A stretch of DNA of 64,000 nucleotides from Pigmentiphaga sp. H8 (lineage in GTDB: Bacteria; Pseudomonadota; Gammaproteobacteria; Burkholderiales; Burkholderiaceae_B): NCBI RefSeq assembly GCF_003854895.1, contig NZ_CP033966.1:4836001-4900000 (forward strand), in the 5' to 3' direction. Below, one piece after another: positions 1 through 8,742 of the stretch. The notes beneath the pieces were generated by a model. That model searched no databases and was not told the origin of the DNA. It saw only the letters and a program-made list of their open reading frames with translations. The translations under genes were made by a program, and so were the position numbers. Each line of letters begins with the position of its first letter. Position 1 is the stretch's first letter.

Positions 1-1
1 C

Positions 2-1978
2 CTGGACCGAAGGACATTAGCCCCTCGGTCGCTCGCGGATGTCAGTTTTGAGGACTTCCACCTTGGCCACGACTCGCTGGAAGTGTTGCGCAATGCGCTG
101 TACCTGCTGCCCAACGTATCGCTTGTCGAGGCGCAGGACTACCAATCCATCTTGTTCCGGATCGTACAGGCCAAGCGTACGGGCATGCTCCCGTCCTGGC
201 TGCACTTGCGTATTTTCATGCATGGGGCCATTGATTATCTGAAGTACGGTTTCCGCGATGAAGGGGCGATAAATTATTCCCCCTTCGAAGCGTCGCTGGC
301 AATCAGGGACAGCTACGTCTTCAAACATGCGGACAGTTGCTACGCCCCCTCCAGATACCTGGGCCAGCATCTCATGCAGGAGGAATACGGCTATGAGGTC
401 GCGAACCAGACCATTGTTCGCCTCCCCTTCGACCTCTCATTGCTGCCGGACGATAGACCGGTTGACTACGGGGCCATCAGACGCATCGCTTTCGTAGGGA
501 AATACCTGCAGTTGAAGGGATGGGCGGATTTCGTCCAGGCGATGGGACTCCTCTCGACCGGGCAAGTACAAGAGGTTATCTCGCTGGCTCCCGGCGTTCC
601 TTCCGGTGAAGACGTGGCGACTTTGAGCGGCGTCGCCAACTACAGCTGGACTCATCTCTCGCATCAGCAATTGTTGGAGTACATCAGCCAACATCTCGAG
701 GACACGCTATTCATCGTCCCGTCGCGAGGGGAGAGCTTCTCCTACGTAGTGCTGGAGCAGTTGCTGCTCGGTGCACGGCTGGTCGCTTACAACACCGGCG
801 GGGTGATAGAGGTCGTGGACGATCCGGACTATGTCTCGCGCTTTTTCTGCGATCCTACCCCCCAGGCGCTGGCCCGCAGGATCGAAGATGTCCTCCGGCT
901 ATCGCCCAAGGAGCACCAGGTCCAGGCCAGCCAGGCGCGCGGCCGTCTCCGACAACGTCAGCGGGAAGTCAATGAGTGGTGGGGACGTAATGGTGCTTCG
1001 CCGCCCAGTCCCGAATGGCCTCGCTTTGTAGAACTGCCATCGCCGGCAGTCACCGTCGTCGCCTTTGCCGACAATCGGACGCTCGATCAACTGGACGACT
1101 TCGTGCTGTCCGTTCGCCGCTCGCGACTGAAGCCTACCCGAGTGATTCTGGTCGGAAGACGATCGGATGAACTGGCCGCCGCAGCACTGGAGGCATGGGC
1201 ATTGGATGAAAAGAATTCGGATCTAGAGATCAAGCTGCATCTGCATACCACCGATAGTACCGGGCCGCGGGATATCTGCCTGCAGCAGATCCAGACCGAA
1301 TTCGCGTTCTTTCTGGATGATGGCGCCATACTCTTGCCTCGCACGCTCGAGGACGGCTGGAACGCGCTGGCCACCGACCCGAAATTGCTCGCTGCAACCG
1401 GCTTCGCCTTGAACGCGGTCGAATCCGCGTGCTTTCCCCGGTCTGGCGGCGTGCCGACGGAAAGCAAGACACGAAAACCTTTGGGCATTCCGGAAGCGCG
1501 CGCGCTGGCACTCAGGGAAGATCAGTACATGGCAGCCAGCGCTATGGTTCGCACGGCGGCGTGGAAAGACTCGGGCGGCTGGGATGATCTGGACGCGAAC
1601 ACCTGGGATGGAACGGCCACCTACACCCGGCTGGCGTGGAGGAAGCAGCGCTTTTCGCTGGTTCCCCAACCGGGGCATCTGGTGCCGACGCCGCGCGGCG
1701 ACGGAGAAGAAACTGCCTCCTTCCTGAAACGCCGGCGCCTCGTACACAGTCTGGATGGCTTATCACCGCTCGATGCGAACATATTGTTGAGCTTGGCCAC
1801 ACACATCGAAAGCAGCCCGCTGCCTCCCGTCGAGGCACCCGTTGCCGTTTCACCACCGGAAGCACCTGAAGCCATCAGCGAGCCTCGACAGACCGAACAT
1901 TTCGTATACCTGCTGCTTCGCCAGGCCAGGACAAGATCCAAACGGTTCATCGGAGCTATGAGGCGCCGTCTGCGATGA
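2..1978 (+). CDS. Two-domain glycosyltransferase (GT4-like then GT2-like), 5'-truncated by window
   Basis: The reading frame is open from the left edge, so the gene probably begins outside the window; an internal GTG at 83 is the first start-like codon seen. The first half resembles the donor-binding half of a GT-B (GT4) enzyme, with a VGKYLQLKGW strand and an EX7E motif (ESFSYVVLE, about nt 731-757). The second half resembles a GT2 fold, with FLDDGA as a DxD-like metal site near nt 1311-1328. The protein ends in a basic tail (RSKRFIGAMRRRLR). It likely transfers two sugars onto a surface glycan on the cytoplasmic side of the inner membrane. Sugar specificity cannot be read from the sequence. 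The gene heads a same-strand run of glycosyltransferases leading to an ABC exporter. Confidence 0.75.
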   Translation: MDRRTLAPRSLADVSFEDFHLGHDSLEVLRNALYLLPNVSLVEAQDYQSILFRIVQAKRTGMLPSWLHLRIFMHGAIDYLKYGFRDEGAINYSPFEASLAIRDSYVFKHADSCYAPSRYLGQHLMQEEYGYEVANQTIVRLPFDLSLLPDDRPVDYGAIRRIAFVGKYLQLKGWADFVQAMGLLSTGQVQEVISLAPGVPSGEDVATLSGVANYSWTHLSHQQLLEYISQHLEDTLFIVPSRGESFSYVVLEQLLLGARLVAYNTGGVIEVVDDPDYVSRFFCDPTPQALARRIEDVLRLSPKEHQVQASQARGRLRQRQREVNEWWGRNGASPPSPEWPRFVELPSPAVTVVAFADNRTLDQLDDFVLSVRRSRLKPTRVILVGRRSDELAAAALEAWALDEKNSDLEIKLHLHTTDSTGPRDICLQQIQTEFAFFLDDGAILLPRTLEDGWNALATDPKLLAATGFALNAVESACFPRSGGVPTESKTRKPLGIPEARALALREDQYMAASAMVRTAAWKDSGGWDDLDANTWDGTATYTRLAWRKQRFSLVPQPGHLVPTPRGDGEETASFLKRRRLVHSLDGLSPLDANILLSLATHIESSPLPPVEAPVAVSPPEAPEAISEPRQTEHFVYLLLRQARTRSKRFIGAMRRRLR

Positions 1979-2226
1979 CTATGCCGCAGGTCCTGCCATT
2001 CGCGTATGGAGGCAAGCCCGCGGAATCTTGTAAGCACTCACATCTTGCAATGGAAAGCGCCAATCGTGTTCCCCCAGATGCTATCGGTATCCACCGGAAC
2101 GATGCTCACCTTTTGTCGCAATCTGCATCGACTCCGTTCTCCAATCGCCCGACAATGTCCCACTATCCCGGCGATACCGAGTGATATATTCACCGGCTTG
2201 CCAAGGTCTAATCGCGGGAATCCCCA

Positions 2227-4350
2227 TTGTCTTCCCCTGCCCTGCCCAGCATCGACATTTCGATCGTACTCAATCTTCATGACGAGGCACGTTTCCTTGA
2301 CCGGACAGTCGCTTCCTTGCGCGAAGCCATGGCCTATGCACGCGCCGACGGGGTGAGCGCTGAACTCGTCATCGTGCTCGACAACGCCACCCCGGAAACT
2401 GCAACCAAGGTCGCAGCCATGGACTTCAGCGGGATGGGCGAAATTCGCATTCTCGAGGTATCGCACGGCTCGCTGGGTCCCGCTCGGAATTCGGGAATCG
2501 CGGCTTCACGCGGCAGATATATTGCCACTGCAGATGGCGACGACCTCGTTTCATTCAATTTTTTTTCGGCGATGATGGAGGAAGCCGAACGGAATCCCCG
2601 TGCCATCATTGTCCCCGAATTTCTTTACGCTTTTGGCACTCGCTATCATCTCTGGCAGTACTTCGGTACGGACCGCGTTTCCAAGCTTGCATTTTTCGGA
2701 TACCACCCGTTTTGCTCCAGGGTTTTTTTTCCTCGGGAGCTTGCTCAGGACATCCGGTACGTGGATACGAAGGCAACTCGCTTTTTTGCCTACGAAGATT
2801 GGCAATTCAACTGCGAGGCCGTTGCCGCAGGGTATGAATTCCGAACGGCGGCCAATACCATTCTTTTCTACCGCCAACGCTCGACCAGCATTATGGCTCA
2901 GGAAGGACATGACAAACTTTGTCCTTACTCCAAGTATTTTTCAGCCGACCATTTCCTGAAGGGATTGCGAGTCTCCCATGATGCCGCCCGCAAATCGCCC
3001 AAGGTGCCGAAATATGCACCCGAAGGTACTCGCCTGTACTGCATGAATTCCCAGGTTTTTCTTGAACTGGTTTATGCGGCGAATCAGATCGAACCCGGTA
3101 TCGATTTCGAACACCTGAAATACATGCCCATGGGGTCCAACGTCGGTTGGCCGTACCAGCAGGCACTTGGTCTCGCGTCCGCCTATTTCGAGGCGCTCGA
3201 AAAACTGAACGGCGGCATCTACGACGATGTCGTTCTTCTGCCTTTCCTGTCGAATGGCGGAGCCGAGAAATTTCTCCTCGAAGTCTCGAAATCCCTGCTT
3301 GCGACGAATGTGGCGCAACGCGTCCTGATCATGACGGGACAAGAATTCGAGCAACACGAGGGCGTGGATCAACTACCCGCCAATGTCGATTTCCTGGACC
3401 TGCGAGCATTAGCGAACAGGCATGGCGTCGAAGACCTGGGTCCACTCCTGCTCCGCCTCATTCAATCCTCCGCCCCTCGTGCAAGGCTCCATACCAACGG
3501 GCCTGGCTTCGCGATTGATTTCCTGCTTCGCTATTACCGAGCCCTTCCGGAAAATCGAATTGCTTACTATTATTTTTGTGCGGAAACGCTGCCTCACCAA
3601 CAATTACACTTCACCTACGGCAGTTCGCTAAATTTTCTTTCAGAAGCGTTGAATGGGATAGGCTGGGTCATCTCGGATCATGGTCGAATCCTTGGGGACC
3701 TTGAAAAAACGGTGCATCTGGCGCCGGCGAAGGCCGAGACGCTGTATGCCCCGGTACCTCCCTCGGCGGAATCGGTCACACGGCTACCGTACTCGCCTGG
3801 CTCCAGGCCTTTGCGCATCTTGTGGGCTTCCCGTATCGATACCCAGAAAAGGCCCGACCTGGTCCCCAGGATCGCACGAAAGCTGGAAGAGCGTGGAGTG
3901 AAGGCATCCATAGATATGTACGGTAGCTCGGTGTTCGGCTACTCCATGCCCGCGGGCGTAAGTCGTGACGGGCCTGTCCGTCACCGAGGAGCATTCCGTG
4001 GATTCAGCAGCCTTCCCCATGACCAGTATGACCTGTTTCTGTACACATCGTCCTATGATGGGCTCCCTAACGTGGTGCTGGAGGCCCTTTCCTGTAGCAT
4101 GCTTGTTGTCGCGCCCGACGTAGGCGGCCTGCGGGAAGTCATCACACCTCAGACCGGCGTACTCATTGCACATGAGGCGGACGATGAAGTGTTGATCGAA
4201 CACTATGCTGATGCTCTGGCCGCTATTGCCAATGGCAGCATCCAGCCGCTGCCTCTTATTCGCAATGCCCAACGTCTGATAGAAGAACGACATTCGGAGG
4301 AAGCGCATCGCCAACGCGTCGCTTCGATTTTCGGACCAACGGGCAATTGA
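2227..4350 (+). CDS. Two-domain glycosyltransferase (GT2 then GT4)
   Basis: This is a 707-residue protein starting at TTG 2227. The start is forced, because an in-frame TAA lies at 2209-2211 and the GT2 fold begins at once (IDISIVLNLHDEARF); CGGGAA just upstream may be the ribosome site. The GT2 domain (about residues 5-250) carries DGDD near residue 101 and an ED pair near 192. A GT4 domain starts near residue 335 with a SNGGAEKF loop and has the variant DX7E motif DGLPNVVLE near residue 613. Like its neighbours it probably adds two different residues to a polysaccharide. The 248 bp before it (1979-2226) hold no clear gene and look less GC-rich, so a promoter could lie there. The stop overlaps the next start codon (TTGA). 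Confidence 0.8.
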   Translation: MSSPALPSIDISIVLNLHDEARFLDRTVASLREAMAYARADGVSAELVIVLDNATPETATKVAAMDFSGMGEIRILEVSHGSLGPARNSGIAASRGRYIATADGDDLVSFNFFSAMMEEAERNPRAIIVPEFLYAFGTRYHLWQYFGTDRVSKLAFFGYHPFCSRVFFPRELAQDIRYVDTKATRFFAYEDWQFNCEAVAAGYEFRTAANTILFYRQRSTSIMAQEGHDKLCPYSKYFSADHFLKGLRVSHDAARKSPKVPKYAPEGTRLYCMNSQVFLELVYAANQIEPGIDFEHLKYMPMGSNVGWPYQQALGLASAYFEALEKLNGGIYDDVVLLPFLSNGGAEKFLLEVSKSLLATNVAQRVLIMTGQEFEQHEGVDQLPANVDFLDLRALANRHGVEDLGPLLLRLIQSSAPRARLHTNGPGFAIDFLLRYYRALPENRIAYYYFCAETLPHQQLHFTYGSSLNFLSEALNGIGWVISDHGRILGDLEKTVHLAPAKAETLYAPVPPSAESVTRLPYSPGSRPLRILWASRIDTQKRPDLVPRIARKLEERGVKASIDMYGSSVFGYSMPAGVSRDGPVRHRGAFRGFSSLPHDQYDLFLYTSSYDGLPNVVLEALSCSMLVVAPDVGGLREVITPQTGVLIAHEADDEVLIEHYADALAAIANGSIQPLPLIRNAQRLIEERHSEEAHRQRVASIFGPTGN

Positions 4351-4688
4351 ACAGGCTTACCGCTATCGCAACGATGACTCTCAATCCCATCTCTCATTCC
4401 CCGTCCGCAAGTCCTGTGCCTCGTGATGAAGAAATACAGGCCTTGCAGGAGGAAGTCCAGCATCTCCGGAAACGCCTGCTCAAATACGCCGAAGAGGCCG
4501 ACCAGCGCGCCGGCCTGGACACTCTGCGTACCTCTCCTTTCGAGCCGTTGGACTTCCAGCTGTCCAAGGGCTATCGCATTTGGAAAATGTACCTGGGCCT
4601 GTATGATCTGCCCCTCGTCGGCCCCGTTCTTGCGGCTACACGCACTATCGTCGGAAAAGCCGTTCGCCTGCTCAGGCGCCTTAGATAA
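4347..4688 (+). CDS. Small coiled-coil protein of unknown function in glycan locus
   Basis: The product has 113 residues if it starts at TTG 4347, which overlaps the previous stop and suggests translational coupling; ATG 4374 (104 residues) is the alternative, and neither has a good ribosome site. A charged, heptad-like segment (about residues 28-50, EEIQALQEEVQHLRKRLL) predicts a coiled coil. A C-terminal amphipathic, basic segment ends in VGKAVRLLRRLR. No catalytic motif and no signal peptide were seen. I do not recognise the family. Its position between two glycosyltransferases suggests a scaffold or chain-length role, which is inference only. Confidence 0.6.
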   Translation: MNRLTAIATMTLNPISHSPSASPVPRDEEIQALQEEVQHLRKRLLKYAEEADQRAGLDTLRTSPFEPLDFQLSKGYRIWKMYLGLYDLPLVGPVLAATRTIVGKAVRLLRRLR

Positions 4689-4697
4689 AACGTCGAA

Positions 4698-4985
4698 ATG
4701 ATCCAAATTCTCGAAAAAACCTATCGGGCCTGCTTGCGCTCGGGCCTGGTCACGCCCGGCATCCACCGTACGGCAAAGCGGATGCATTCGTGGTTGCGCT
4801 ACAGTCGCAGCCAGATGTACCTGCTGGAAGACATCAATTCCCTGCGGGCCTGCATCGTCGATCTGAAACGCGAACAGGACGACCTGCGGGCACAGATTGC
4901 AATGCTGAAGACGCAGTTGGCCTCGAAAAGCGACGGCGCGCCGGCCGCGGGGGCCGGGCAGCAAGGCGCGGAGCATCCTCGGTGA
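4698..4985 (+). CDS. Small coiled-coil protein of unknown function in glycan locus
   Basis: A 95-residue protein starts at ATG 4698. The N-terminal half is basic and may be amphipathic (KTYRACLRSGLVTPGIHRTAKR). Residues about 45-75 form a clear coiled coil (INSLRACIVDLKREQDDL and on). The C-terminus is a short Ala/Gly-rich tail. No enzyme motif is visible. The TGA overlaps the GTG start of the following glycosyltransferase (GTGA at 4982-4985), so the two are probably translationally coupled. With the gene at 4347 it forms a pair of small coiled-coil genes inside the glycosyltransferase run. The family is not recognised. Confidence 0.6.
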   Translation: MIQILEKTYRACLRSGLVTPGIHRTAKRMHSWLRYSRSQMYLLEDINSLRACIVDLKREQDDLRAQIAMLKTQLASKSDGAPAAGAGQQGAEHPR

Positions 4986-7183
4986 AAGCATCGGTTGTCA
5001 TCTGTACCTACAATCGGAAGGAAGCACTGCGCGTCACGCTCCAGGCGCTCAAGTATCTGCGATACCCCGAATTCGAGGTCGTGGTGGTGCTGGGTCCCTG
5101 CACCGACGGTTCGGAAGAGATGCTTGCCACGTACCTGCCGGACATCAAGCTGGCGCATTGCGACATTACCAATCTTTCCAAGGCCAGAAATATCGGTATT
5201 GCCCAGGCTTCTGGCGACATCGTGGCGTTCCTGGATGACGACGGCATCCCGGAACCCGATTGGCTGGACAAGCTGGTACGCGGATACCGCAGGCCCGACG
5301 TAGGAGGAGTTGGCGGCTTCATCCGCAACCACACCGGCCTTCTGTTCCAGGCCCAGGTCGTGGTCTGCGACCGCTACGGCGACAACCAAGGCTTCCCCAG
5401 CCCCGAAACCGCGCAGGCCATCCATCGGCCTGGTACGCGGCGATATTTCAGCCTGACCGGCTGCAACTCCAGTTTCCGGCGATCGGTGCTGGAGGAAATA
5501 GGCGGCTTCGATGAAGAGTACGCCTATTTCCTGGACGAGACCGACGTCTGCCTGCGGGTGGTCGAAGCAGGCTACGACCTCGAAATGGCGGGAGCCGCCC
5601 AGGTCCTGCACAAGTATGCGGCCAGTCACTTGCGCAACGCCGAGCGGCTGCCGACCAGTCTGTACTATCCTGCGCGGAGCAAGGCCTATTTCTGCATGAA
5701 GTTCGCGCTGCCCGGCGACGAGGCGGCTGCCAGGCAACGCGTGGCCTCGTACCAGGCTGAAACGAGCGGGGACATGCGCACGCTGCATCTGGCCGGCAAG
5801 ATCGATGCGGCCACGCGCGACCGCCTGATCCAGGAACTGGAGAAAGGGGTGGTGGATGGCATGGAAGACGCCGGGCAGCATCCGGAAGGTCAGCACACGC
5901 TCGCCCGATACCGTCCTTCCACTTCTCTCCCGTTCAAGCCCTTTCCAGCCATCCTGCAACCGGGAGAACGGCTCCGGTTGGCATTGATCTCACGCGAGTA
6001 TCTAGACGGAGCCGTAGGTGGAATCGCGGTCTGGACAAGACTGGTTGCGGAAGGCCTGGCCCGGCGCGGCCACGAGGTCAGCGTCATCACCCGCGTGGCG
6101 GAGGGACAGGATCCTACGGTGGACGTGGTGAACAACGTGTGGGTGCACCGGATATCGGCCCCGACGTTCACGACGCAGGCGAACCCGCCCCTGCCCGACC
6201 TGCCCGACGACATCCGGGCAGGCTGCTATGCGGTCTACAACGAAGCGTTGCGCATTGCCGCACACCGCGGCCTCGACTTGATCTCGTTTCCCATCTGGGA
6301 CCTGGAAGGTCTGGCGTGCGCAACCAGCGGCCAGTTCAAGACCGTGATGAGCCTGCACACCACTTATGGGCTGGCCCTGCCGCACAAACCTGAATGGCAA
6401 CGCAACGCGACCATACGATCGACGCTGGTCGACAAGATGATTGCCGCCGAACGCCTGGTTCTTCGAAGCGGGGTTCCCTTGTTGGCCAACAGCCATTCCG
6501 TGCTGGCGGATATTCGGAGTTGCTACGGTCTGGCGACAGCAGGAGCGACGGTCGTGCCGCACGGCCTGGGCGATGCCGGCCCGGGCTCAGCCCCTGCCAT
6601 AGCCCCCGGCCAACTCAACGTGCTGTACGTCGGCCGCTTCGAATACCGCAAAGGCATCGACCTGCTGCTGGAGGCGATTCCCGGTCTGGCCGCTGCCCGT
6701 CCCGAGCTGACCTTCACTCTGGTGGGCGAGAACCGACCCGTTGCCGGAGAAAAAGACTACAAGGGCGAATTCGAATCCCGGCATGCGGACGCCCCTTGGC
6801 TGGACAGAGTCCGCTTCACAGGTCCGATGTCGGCCGAGGCTCTTCAGCAAGCCTACCAGGCCTGCGATATTTTCGTGGCACCGAGCCGGTATGAATCTTT
6901 CGGCTTGATCTTCGTGGAAGCTTCCGTCTTCGCGAAGACGGTAATCGGGCCGGACGTGGGCGGGGTCAAGGAAATCATCACAGACGGCCAGAATGGGCTG
7001 CTTTTCACACCCGGCGATGCGCAGGCGCTGGGGGCGGTCCTGAAACGGGCCATCGAAGATGCGCCTTTACGTGCGAGTCTGTCACGGGCCGCGCGGCGAA
7101 GATACGAGACAGACTACACGGCCGACCTGATGGTGGAGCGGCTGGAGGCCTACTACCGCGAACGCATGCGGGCGGCCACCTGA
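4982..7183 (+). CDS. Two-domain glycosyltransferase (GT2 then GT4)
   Basis: The product has 733 residues from GTG 4982. The frame is open further upstream, but the GT2 fold starts exactly here (KASVVICTYNRKEAL) and the GTG overlaps the previous TGA. The GT2 domain (about residues 1-235) has FLDDDG as its DxD site and a DET motif near residue 188. A GT4 domain from about residue 329 (GGIAVWTRLVAEGL) has VLYVGRFEYRKGIDLL and a canonical EX7E motif (ESFGLIFVE, about 637-645). It is probably a cytoplasmic, bifunctional enzyme of glycan chain assembly. It is the last plus-strand gene of the run; the exporter genes downstream point the other way and converge on it. Confidence 0.85.
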   Translation: MKASVVICTYNRKEALRVTLQALKYLRYPEFEVVVVLGPCTDGSEEMLATYLPDIKLAHCDITNLSKARNIGIAQASGDIVAFLDDDGIPEPDWLDKLVRGYRRPDVGGVGGFIRNHTGLLFQAQVVVCDRYGDNQGFPSPETAQAIHRPGTRRYFSLTGCNSSFRRSVLEEIGGFDEEYAYFLDETDVCLRVVEAGYDLEMAGAAQVLHKYAASHLRNAERLPTSLYYPARSKAYFCMKFALPGDEAAARQRVASYQAETSGDMRTLHLAGKIDAATRDRLIQELEKGVVDGMEDAGQHPEGQHTLARYRPSTSLPFKPFPAILQPGERLRLALISREYLDGAVGGIAVWTRLVAEGLARRGHEVSVITRVAEGQDPTVDVVNNVWVHRISAPTFTTQANPPLPDLPDDIRAGCYAVYNEALRIAAHRGLDLISFPIWDLEGLACATSGQFKTVMSLHTTYGLALPHKPEWQRNATIRSTLVDKMIAAERLVLRSGVPLLANSHSVLADIRSCYGLATAGATVVPHGLGDAGPGSAPAIAPGQLNVLYVGRFEYRKGIDLLLEAIPGLAAARPELTFTLVGENRPVAGEKDYKGEFESRHADAPWLDRVRFTGPMSAEALQQAYQACDIFVAPSRYESFGLIFVEASVFAKTVIGPDVGGVKEIITDGQNGLLFTPGDAQALGAVLKRAIEDAPLRASLSRAARRRYETDYTADLMVERLEAYYRERMRAAT

Positions 7184-7205
7184 GACCGGCGGGCAACCCG
7201 CCCGC

Positions 7206-7916
7206 TCAGGTCTGCTCCACGACTTTGCCGTGCTCCAGCATGATCGTCCGGTTGCACAGCCGCTCGATCGTGCCACGGTCGTGCGACGCAATCACCAGGA
7301 TGGACGATTTCGCCACGATCGACTCCAGCCGCTGCGAAGCTTTGGCATTGAATTGCGCATCGCCCACGGACAACCATTCGTCCATTAGCACGATGTCGGC
7401 CGTCATGCAGGTCGACACCGAGAAAGCCAACCGCAGTTGCATGCCGCTGGAATACGTCCGGACGGGCATGTTGAGATACTCGCCAAGCTCGCTGAACTCG
7501 GCTATCTCATCCATCTTGTCGGCGATCTCCTTGGGAGACAATCCCATGATCACGCCACGGAGCACGATATTCTCGAACCCGGTCGATTCGCCGTCGATGC
7601 CCAGGGCGATATCGGTAAGCGCCACCACTCTTCCCTGAACGGAAAGCGAGCCGGACGATGGCGGATAGACCCCAGAAAGTACACGCAGCAGCGTGGTCTT
7701 GCCGGCTCCGTTGTGCCCGAGCAGTCCAACCCGGTCGCCAGGACGAATATCGAGGTTCAGGCCATCGATAGCGCGAACGGAGACTCGATGGCCGGCATCG
7801 GATGCGATCCTGCCGCCGGTGCTTGCACTGATGATCGCCTTCTTCAGCGAGCGGTGCGAGGCGTTGTAGATCGGAAATTCGACCGACAGGTTTTCGGCGC
7901 GAATGTGTGCTGACAT
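7206..7916 (-). CDS. wzt: Polysaccharide ABC exporter, ATP-binding protein (Wzt/KpsT type)
   Basis: A 236-residue ATPase from ATG 7916; the frame is open to 7955, but only one base separates 7916 from the permease stop, and MSAHIRAENLSVEFP is a typical start for the family. It shows Walker A GHNGAGKT (about residue 75), the signature SSGMQLRLAFS, and the Walker B run LMDEWLSVGD that is characteristic of polysaccharide exporters. It lacks the long C-terminal carbohydrate-binding domain of O-antigen Wzt proteins, so it is closer to the short KpsT/TagH type. With the permease upstream it would drive export of a finished, lipid-linked glycan across the inner membrane. Confidence 0.92.
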   Translation of the reverse strand: MSAHIRAENLSVEFPIYNASHRSLKKAIISASTGGRIASDAGHRVSVRAIDGLNLDIRPGDRVGLLGHNGAGKTTLLRVLSGVYPPSSGSLSVQGRVVALTDIALGIDGESTGFENIVLRGVIMGLSPKEIADKMDEIAEFSELGEYLNMPVRTYSSGMQLRLAFSVSTCMTADIVLMDEWLSVGDAQFNAKASQRLESIVAKSSILVIASHDRGTIERLCNRTIMLEHGKVVEQT

Positions 7917-7917
7917 G

Positions 7918-8706
7918 CTAGATCCAATAAGCGACACGATGCCGCGTACGCGCAAACAGCCAGCATGCGCATCCCGCGGACACCAACCAAAGTCCCAGGG
8001 CCGTCATCCAACTCACCATGGAGGGGACCTCCCCCAGCAACGGCATGCGGGCCACATCTAGCAGATGGCTGATTGGATTGAGCTGGGCGACCCATTGATG
8101 CTGGGGCGGAAGCGTGCTGGACTGCCACATGATGGGCGTCAGGAAGTAGGCGACCGTGACCAGGTTCTGCACGACGGGAATCATGTCGCGATACCGGGTG
8201 CAGATGATGGCGAAGGCGAACGACACGTTCAGCGTGATGGCAGCCAGGCAGAGGAAACCGGGTATGGCAAGCAGAGATACCCACCCCCAGCCATTGCCCA
8301 CGAAAGTCACCACCACGATAACGATGATGAAGTTGTGGAGGAAGATGATGAAGTTGCGACAAAGTAGCCGCAGCACATAGGACGGATACGGCAGCCGCGT
8401 CTGTTTGATGAGGCTTTCGAACTGGGTGAAGCCTGTCGTCGCCTCGTTCAACTGCATGGCGATGAAAGTCCAAATCACGTTGCCTGCCGCGAAATACGGC
8501 AGGTATTCGTGCAGGTTCATCTTGAAAAGCGTGGCCCACAAGAGGCCCAGTGTGCCGATCAGGATCGCGGTGCTGATCGTGAACCAGAACGGGCCAAGCA
8601 CCGAGCGCCGATAGCGCTGCTTGATGTCGTACCAGGCGAGCAGCGCCCATAGGTGGGGCTTGCGGACTGTCTCGACGAGCTCATGCCGCATGCTATGAAA
8701 AAACAT
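7918..8706 (-). CDS. wzm: Polysaccharide ABC exporter, permease (Wzm/KpsM type, ABC-2 family)
   Basis: A 262-residue membrane protein with about six hydrophobic spans. The amphipathic N-terminus HLWALLAWYDIKQRYRRSVL precedes the first span and is typical of Wzm/KpsM permeases; LGPFWFTISTAIL follows. The start is ATG 8706, with an in-frame ATG at 8691 as alternative. It lies between manC (36 bp upstream) and the ATPase gene (1 bp downstream) in one minus-strand operon. It forms the inner-membrane channel that moves the polysaccharide made by the glycosyltransferases at 1-7.2 kb. Confidence 0.92.
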   Translation of the reverse strand: MFFHSMRHELVETVRKPHLWALLAWYDIKQRYRRSVLGPFWFTISTAILIGTLGLLWATLFKMNLHEYLPYFAAGNVIWTFIAMQLNEATTGFTQFESLIKQTRLPYPSYVLRLLCRNFIIFLHNFIIVIVVVTFVGNGWGWVSLLAIPGFLCLAAITLNVSFAFAIICTRYRDMIPVVQNLVTVAYFLTPIMWQSSTLPPQHQWVAQLNPISHLLDVARMPLLGEVPSMVSWMTALGLWLVSAGCACWLFARTRHRVAYWI

Positions 8707-8742
8707 TTGGAACCTTGACGAGTATTCGAGATAAACGAGTAG

